A stretch of DNA of 64,000 nucleotides from Chitinophagales bacterium (GTDB taxonomy: Bacteria; Bacteroidota; Bacteroidia; Chitinophagales; UBA2359). Under the pieces are notes generated by a model. That model made no database searches, was not told the origin of the DNA, and saw only the letters and a program-made list of their open reading frames with translations. This document shows, one piece after another, positions 59,223 to 64,000 of this stretch. Each line of letters starts with the position of its first letter. Position 1 is the first letter of the stretch. Both the position numbers and the translations under genes were made by a program. The stretch covers positions 248,001 through 312,000 of the forward strand of contig JAWKLZ010000002.1 in NCBI GenBank assembly GCA_041392475.1, written 5' to 3'.

Positions 59223-61787
59223 ATGTTAAAACGTCTATCTATTTTCAGATACTGCATATTGCTTATAGCAGTATTTAGTTGTCACCTTACTTTTGCGGAT
59301 GCTTGTGGAGAATTGTTTATCTCTGAATACGTTGAAGGCAGCAGCAACAACAAATGTATTGAAATTTATAATCCAACAGGAAGCGCTGTAGATTTAGCAG
59401 CAGGAAGCTACAGTTTGCTTTTTTACTTCAATGGCAGTAGCTCTGCAGGAACGACTATTAATCTATCAGGTTCTGTTGCATCAGGAGATGTCTATGTAGT
59501 TTGTGACGATAGTTCTAACCCTACTTTATTGGCAGCAACTGACCAAGAATCTACTTCAAGTTTTTTTAGTGGAGACGATGCCATTGAATTGCAGAAAGAT
59601 GGAACAGTGATAGATGCTATCGGACAAGTAGGCACAGACCCAGGCAGTCAGTGGGGAGCGGGGCTTGTTTCTACACAAGATAATACTATCAGAAGAAAAT
59701 CCACCATTCAAGAAGGCGATACCGATAGCAGCGATGCTTTTGACCCTGCAACAGAATGGGATGGTTTCGCTAACGATACTTTTGACGGAATTGGCAGTCA
59801 TACCACTGATTGTATTGTAATTAGTTGCACCATTTCTGAGATAAGCGTAGAGAATATTTCTGAATGTGACGATAATGGAACAAATGACGATGCAGGTGAC
59901 GACACTTTTACCTTTGATGTAACGGTGACATTCGCAGATGCACCGAGTAGTGGCTCTTTGGATTTGACGGGAGATGCTACTACAAGCGTAGATGTTGCTG
60001 GTTTGGATAGTCCTACTTCTCACACTTTCACAGGTTTATCTGCTGGTTCGGATGGAGGAAGCATTGATGTAACTGCTTCTTTCTCAGAAATTGGCGCGTG
60101 TACGGCTTCTGACAATACCCAACTCGCTCCTAAATCTTGTTCTTCTAATCCTTGTGGCGGATTGTTTTTCTCGGAATACATTGAAGGAGGAGGAAACAGC
60201 AAATGTTTGGAAATTTACAACCCAACAGAAGAAGATATTGATTTGGCAGCAGATGGATATGCTGTTCAATTTTACTCCAATGGCTCAACAAACGTTGGAG
60301 CAACCATCAATCTTGAAGGAACGATTATCAGTGGCGGAACCCATGTACTTTGTGACGATGGCTCTATCACAGAAATTTTCAACAAAGCCGATCAAATATC
60401 AACAGTATCTTTTTACAACGGCGATGATGCCGTAGTGCTTGTGAAAGAAAGTATCCGATTGGACATTATCGGAAAAATTGGAGAAGACCCTGGTAGCGAA
60501 TGGAATGTAGGTGGCGTAGGTACGGCAAACGAATCCCTTCGCCGAAAATCAAGTGTATTAGAAGGAGATAAAACAGCTGGCGATGATTTCGACCCAAGCC
60601 TTGAATGGGATTCTTACCCACAAGACAACAGCGACAACTTGGGTGTTCACGTTAGCGATTGTATTAGCTGCGACATTGAAGTAAAAATTGCAGGAAACCC
60701 TGATTTCTGTGCAGGCGAAAGTGCTATGTTAGACGCTGGTATTTACGAACCTTTGGCCAATGTGTATGAATGGTCTAATGGCGAAATGACCCAAATGATT
60801 GACACCGATGTTCCTGGCCTTTATACTGTTACGGTAACAAATGATGCAGGCTGTCAAGGCACCAGCGAAATAAAAGTGAATGCCTTGGCTTCATTCCAAA
60901 TTTCAGCGGATAGCGAATCTGTCACCCAAACCAATGCAACTGGCTTGTTGGTTTATCAAGTTGAAGTCTGTGGCGGAAAACTCCCTTACTCCTTAGACCT
61001 TGATACCGATGGCTTTGCAACAGCTAGTGTGGCAGCTTCTGCAAATGCGGGATGCAGAACCATTTTGGTTACTTTCTCACAAGGTACAGATTGGGTGCTT
61101 ACCATCACTGACAGCAATGATTGCGGCATTATTGTGATTGACAGTCAAGATTTGGCAACTACTGATTATGGCGTTTTGTTCATCGTTCCAACAGAAGTGG
61201 TCAAAGAATCTTGCCCTGGCTACAATGACGGCGCATTGACCATCGAAATAGATGGCGGAAACAATAGTTGCGGTACTTATGATATCAGTTGGACAGGCCC
61301 TAGTCTTGCATCGGCAGGCACCGTAGATGTAGCCACACTTCCTGCAAGTGTATCTTTGACCGATATTCCTTCTGGTACTTATACAGTTGTGGTGACAGAT
61401 TGCGATGGTCAATCGGTGACAACCAGCATCTATGTAGGACGTGTTGCGGGTAGAGGTAGAGGACGTGGTGCTGTCAATTGCGCTACCCCAGCTGCCGCTA
61501 AATCTGCTCTTGACAATGCTGCTATCAATTTTGTGGACTTGTATCCTAATCCATTCTCACAAACGACTCAGCTTCAATTTGGTTTGAGCGTTCAAGCTCG
61601 TGTTGCGATTGACGTTTATACTCTTGACGGTCGAAAAGCGGCAAGCGTGTTCAACGGCATGGTGGAAGAAGGTCAAAATAATACCCTCACTTTTGACGGT
61701 TCAAATTTGGCTGCGGGTGTGTATGTGCTGCAATTGACCACCGATTCAGGTGTGATGTATCACGAGAAATTGTATATCGCTAAATAA
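59223..61787 (+). CDS. T9SS type A secreted protein with two lamin-tail-like domains (854 aa)
   Basis: I chose the ATG at 59223, where MLKRLSIFRYCILLIAVFS starts the signal region. Two similar modules of about 170 residues follow (CGELFISEYVEGSSNNKCIE with IYNPTGSAVDL; CGGLFFSEYIEGGGNSKCLE with IYNPTEEDIDL), which match the LTD (lamin tail) domain found in extracellular nucleases and surface proteins. PKD/SprB-like repeats (YNDGALTIEIDGGNNSCGTY) and a type A T9SS domain (LYPNPFSQTTQLQF, LAAGVYVLQL) end the protein. No nuclease motif is seen between the LTD domains. A terminator follows at 61902. Confidence 0.86.
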   Translation: MLKRLSIFRYCILLIAVFSCHLTFADACGELFISEYVEGSSNNKCIEIYNPTGSAVDLAAGSYSLLFYFNGSSSAGTTINLSGSVASGDVYVVCDDSSNPTLLAATDQESTSSFFSGDDAIELQKDGTVIDAIGQVGTDPGSQWGAGLVSTQDNTIRRKSTIQEGDTDSSDAFDPATEWDGFANDTFDGIGSHTTDCIVISCTISEISVENISECDDNGTNDDAGDDTFTFDVTVTFADAPSSGSLDLTGDATTSVDVAGLDSPTSHTFTGLSAGSDGGSIDVTASFSEIGACTASDNTQLAPKSCSSNPCGGLFFSEYIEGGGNSKCLEIYNPTEEDIDLAADGYAVQFYSNGSTNVGATINLEGTIISGGTHVLCDDGSITEIFNKADQISTVSFYNGDDAVVLVKESIRLDIIGKIGEDPGSEWNVGGVGTANESLRRKSSVLEGDKTAGDDFDPSLEWDSYPQDNSDNLGVHVSDCISCDIEVKIAGNPDFCAGESAMLDAGIYEPLANVYEWSNGEMTQMIDTDVPGLYTVTVTNDAGCQGTSEIKVNALASFQISADSESVTQTNATGLLVYQVEVCGGKLPYSLDLDTDGFATASVAASANAGCRTILVTFSQGTDWVLTITDSNDCGIIVIDSQDLATTDYGVLFIVPTEVVKESCPGYNDGALTIEIDGGNNSCGTYDISWTGPSLASAGTVDVATLPASVSLTDIPSGTYTVVVTDCDGQSVTTSIYVGRVAGRGRGRGAVNCATPAAAKSALDNAAINFVDLYPNPFSQTTQLQFGLSVQARVAIDVYTLDGRKAASVFNGMVEEGQNNTLTFDGSNLAAGVYVLQLTTDSGVMYHEKLYIAK

Positions 61788-61901
61788 TGGCGGTAAACTT
61801 CGATTTAGTCTTTTGACGTTTTATTTCAAAAATCGCTCTTTATAAAGAAAATCAACGCTCTATAAAGAGATAACTTCAAAAGGTTTTGCAACAAATTTTA
61901 G

Positions 61902-61942
61902 AAAGTGTCGGATACTGCAAAGGTATTCGACACTTTTTTTTA
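61902..61942 (+). terminator. Rho-independent terminator after the lamin-tail T9SS gene
   Basis: AAAGTGTCG, one mismatch, ATAC pairs with GTAT and CGACACTTT (61902-61936) around a short loop, followed by eight T. It ends transcription 115 nt after the stop. Confidence 0.78.
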
Positions 61943-62024
61943 TCAATATACTTTTTGAATAATCGGTTAAGATAATAGTACGGTTTTAAGGAAAAATCTA
62001 TGGTTTAGCCTTGGAGAGAATGTA

Positions 62025-62336
62025 TTGAAGGTCTTATTTGAAGTTCTCTACGATGCCTCAGGCAGCAAACTCCAACAAAAAGTCTATGACAACAATGTAC
62101 TGCTAAGCACTAAAGACTACATTGGAGGCGTTGAATACCAAGACGGCACAATAGAAGCGACTTATCATGCAGAAGGACGCATATTTTTCACTTCCTCTAC
62201 CCAATACCGCCACGAATACGCCATCAAAGACCACTTGGGTAATATTCGCTTGTGAGTCAGTGACTTGGGCAATGACGGAATCATAGAAACTTCCTCCGAA
62301 ATACTTCAAGAATCGGCAGCAAAAAGACATTCACTA
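62025..62336 (+). pseudogene. Fragment of an Rhs-repeat gene
   Basis: The frame reads LYDASGSKLQQKVYDNN, KDYIGGVEYQDGTIEATYHA and EYAIKDHLGNIRL, the end of a bacterial Rhs core. A TGA follows at 62253-62255, and the same frame continues as VSDLGNDGIIETSSEILQE, the normal continuation of the Rhs core. Neither the upstream YD repeats nor the PFGM-type end is present, so it is a remnant truncated at both ends with an internal stop. It sits just before the unknown 404-aa gene. Confidence 0.75.
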
Positions 62337-62552
62337 CAAAGTGCAACCTTCCTTTTTGTTGCCGCATTTTTTTTAAAAAAAAATAACAGTTGCTGTTCAC
62401 CATTCGGAATATGATGTTACTAACAGGTAAACAATCAAAATACATTCACCCAAAAGAATGTTTTTGGTGGTTTTGAAGAGTTATGGGTACTTAACTTTTC
62501 ACACAAAAGGCAAGTTTATTACCCATTTTTTAACCAAATAATTTTTTGAAAA

Positions 62553-63767
62553 ATGACACAAGCCGTTCAAGCAAATGCAGCGATTCGAGCTGCTTTCTTA
62601 AAAGTGCAAGCAGACAAAAGCCATGCTATACACACTATTCCCATTCATGATGGTGACAAGCTATCACAAAAAGAAGTAGATACCCTTTTCGCTGACCAAA
62701 CCCCATTTTTACTGACCAATGTATCAGAAGCAACTAAGGTGCTACTGGGCAAAAAAATCGGAGGAAATACAAAAGGCAAAGCAGATTACCTAATCGTCAA
62801 GCCCATCGTATTGGCAGACAAAAGAGTGAAGTACCATACCATAGAATCGGCTAATCAGTTGCCTGTTAAGGCATCGGAAGCTAATGCAATGCAAGGGCAA
62901 GAAATGAACATCAAACCTCAAGAAGTTAACGCTCTCCCATTGTCCAATGAAGTGGTATTGAATGCTTTTGCCAGCACCTCTGTCAGGGTATGGGAAACAG
63001 TGGCAGACGACACAGAACTGCCCGCAGGAGAACCTTTACCATGGTCACATACCTATTCTTATGCTTTTTCGCCGTCAGCAAGTCCTGGCGATAATTGGAC
63101 ACCTCCTACAGACGGCACATTGTATGGAGATGTTACCTACGAATTTCAAATTTTAATTAACCAGTCACAAGAAAGCAGTTTTCAATATATTGTAGGAACA
63201 GTGACTGGAGTTTGGAATGCGGATATGTTGAACAATACAGACAAAGAAAAAGGTTGGGGAACAGCCTATTATGATACTATTTTAAATCAGCCCGAAGGCT
63301 TTTTTGATTACAGTTCTTCGCCTGAAAATACCAACAATTCTTCGGAGGTAAGCACTTCTGTAGGTCTTGAGGTAGGCTATCAATCTGCCAGTTTTAACTA
63401 TTCAAAATCTACCACCGAAACCCTCACCGACTGGGCAGTTGTTCAAAATAGTGCCAACAACTGGACCTACTACATGGCAACACCTTATGATGGAAGAACC
63501 ACCTCTTATCCAAAGGACGCATCACATGGTTCGGAGGGCAAGCTCTACGATTGGCCAGACCTCACTACAGCAACCAATGAATGGCAAACCATCTCTACAT
63601 GGAAAAACAATACCTTAGTGATAGGCACTGTAGATATTGATGCTACTTTTCATGTGAAAGCTAATTATATGCGGTCTAATAGTTTGGAATATGCTTGGTG
63701 GTGGGCCTGTGGACACAGTTGGTCTCCGTCCTTCCAAATAAATTTGACAAACGATAGTGTGAGTTAA
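62553..63767 (+). CDS. Hypothetical protein with a possible pore-forming-toxin-like domain (404 aa)
   Basis: The start is the ATG at 62553. No signal peptide is present; the N-terminal 100 residues are soluble and helical (AFLKVQADKSHAIHTIPIHD). From about residue 140 the sequence becomes beta-rich with aromatic residues and alternation typical of amphipathic strands, for example SVGLEVGYQSASFNYSKSTT and DWAVVQNSANNWTYYMATP (about 265-310), flanked by VTYEFQILINQSQESSFQYI. This alternation recalls the stem and rim of leukocidin-type beta-pore-forming toxins, but no exact motif proves it. It could also be an unknown extracellular or contractile-system effector. A hairpin follows the stop. Confidence 0.6.
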   Translation: MTQAVQANAAIRAAFLKVQADKSHAIHTIPIHDGDKLSQKEVDTLFADQTPFLLTNVSEATKVLLGKKIGGNTKGKADYLIVKPIVLADKRVKYHTIESANQLPVKASEANAMQGQEMNIKPQEVNALPLSNEVVLNAFASTSVRVWETVADDTELPAGEPLPWSHTYSYAFSPSASPGDNWTPPTDGTLYGDVTYEFQILINQSQESSFQYIVGTVTGVWNADMLNNTDKEKGWGTAYYDTILNQPEGFFDYSSSPENTNNSSEVSTSVGLEVGYQSASFNYSKSTTETLTDWAVVQNSANNWTYYMATPYDGRTTSYPKDASHGSEGKLYDWPDLTTATNEWQTISTWKNNTLVIGTVDIDATFHVKANYMRSNSLEYAWWWACGHSWSPSFQINLTNDSVS

Positions 63768-63811
63768 TGTATAGGTGAACTCCTTTAGAAAACCACAAGT
63801 CGTAAATAACA

Positions 63812-63853
63812 TGAACCTTGTAGGATGTTTGAGTGCCTAAAGCTGCTCAAGCA
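63812..63853 (+). terminator. Hairpin after the 404-aa gene, terminator-like
   Basis: AGGATGTTTGAG pairs with CTCAAGCATCCT (one G-T pair) around a 12-nt loop. No T-run follows it, so termination by the usual intrinsic mechanism is uncertain. No gene is supported between here and the window end. Confidence 0.4.
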
Positions 63854-64000
63854 TCCTGTATTTATCACCATTGCAATACGCTTCTCATATACCTCTTTTT
63901 CTGTGTTTTCACCACATCCATCAATCCCAAAACGAAGTTACCAACGAATGAACACCTAATCTTTAAGTTTTCATTAAAAAAACAAAAACAAATTTTACCA

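Noticed and set aside
1..64000. tRNA, rRNA or CRISPR array
   Set aside because: I saw no tRNA cloverleaf, no rRNA-like stretch and no regularly spaced direct repeats with unique spacers.

Overview
The window looks like chromosomal DNA of a low-GC Bacteroidota bacterium, perhaps from the Saprospirales/Chitinophagales side; that placement is a guess. The support comes from several places. Five secreted proteins end in type 9 secretion (T9SS) sorting domains, four of type A and one of type B (gliding motility-associated). There are many lipoproteins and signal peptides, Bacteroidota-type -7 promoter elements (TAnnTTTG) upstream of several genes, and a bS16 ribosomal protein with a long acidic tail. 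I saw no rRNA, tRNA or CRISPR array.

Layout. 1-1279 (minus) is the start of a large ketosynthase-first megasynthase of the PfaA (polyunsaturated fatty acid)/HglE type, cut by the window edge. 1.7-10 kb holds two closely related T9SS adhesin-like genes with near-identical ends, a two-gene module of tiny proteins between them, and a leucine-rich T9SS protein. 10-15.2 kb holds a NADAR-family protein, a lipoprotein, and a TetR regulator directly followed by a TPR-CHAT caspase-like protease. 15.3-21.2 kb is a glucan/trehalose locus (MFS transporter, secreted GH13 amylase, GH37 trehalase) with a decayed Rpn-type nuclease inside it. 21.2-24.4 kb is a TPR histidine kinase gene split by an insertion sequence; its 17-bp inverted repeats and 9-bp target duplication let the original reading frame be rebuilt exactly. 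24.5-36.9 kb is a mixed set of envelope and metabolic genes (thioesterase, VWA lipoprotein, L,D-transpeptidase, CotH-like, M61 peptidase, ornithine cyclodeaminase-like, VOC protein, DUF2177).

37.5-47.2 kb (minus) is an exopolysaccharide/O-antigen operon. In transcription order it encodes a Wzc-like co-polymerase, a Wzx-like flippase, a methyltransferase, a glycosyltransferase, a 42-residue membrane protein, and two tandem paralogous Wzy/ligase proteins. A good promoter (-33 and -7 elements, 20-nt spacer) lies upstream. 47.8-50.8 kb has a short TolC-like protein and an IS scar: a decayed IS110 transposase with a structured leader that could be a bridge-RNA relic, and an IS5-like element with clear ends. 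50.9-58.9 kb has a subtilase, a zinc-protease-like protein, a WD40 protein, a T9SS type B protein, two tandem MlaE permeases followed by a 39-residue membrane protein, and rpsP-rimM with a terminator between them. 59.2-64 kb has a T9SS protein with two lamin-tail-like domains, a fragment of an Rhs gene, and an unrecognised 404-residue protein whose middle reads like a beta-pore-forming toxin stem.

The least explained items are the 404-residue protein beside the Rhs remnant, the two tiny membrane-protein genes, the candidate small RNA near 34.4 kb, the IS110 leader structure, and several inverted-repeat elements that look like MITEs.
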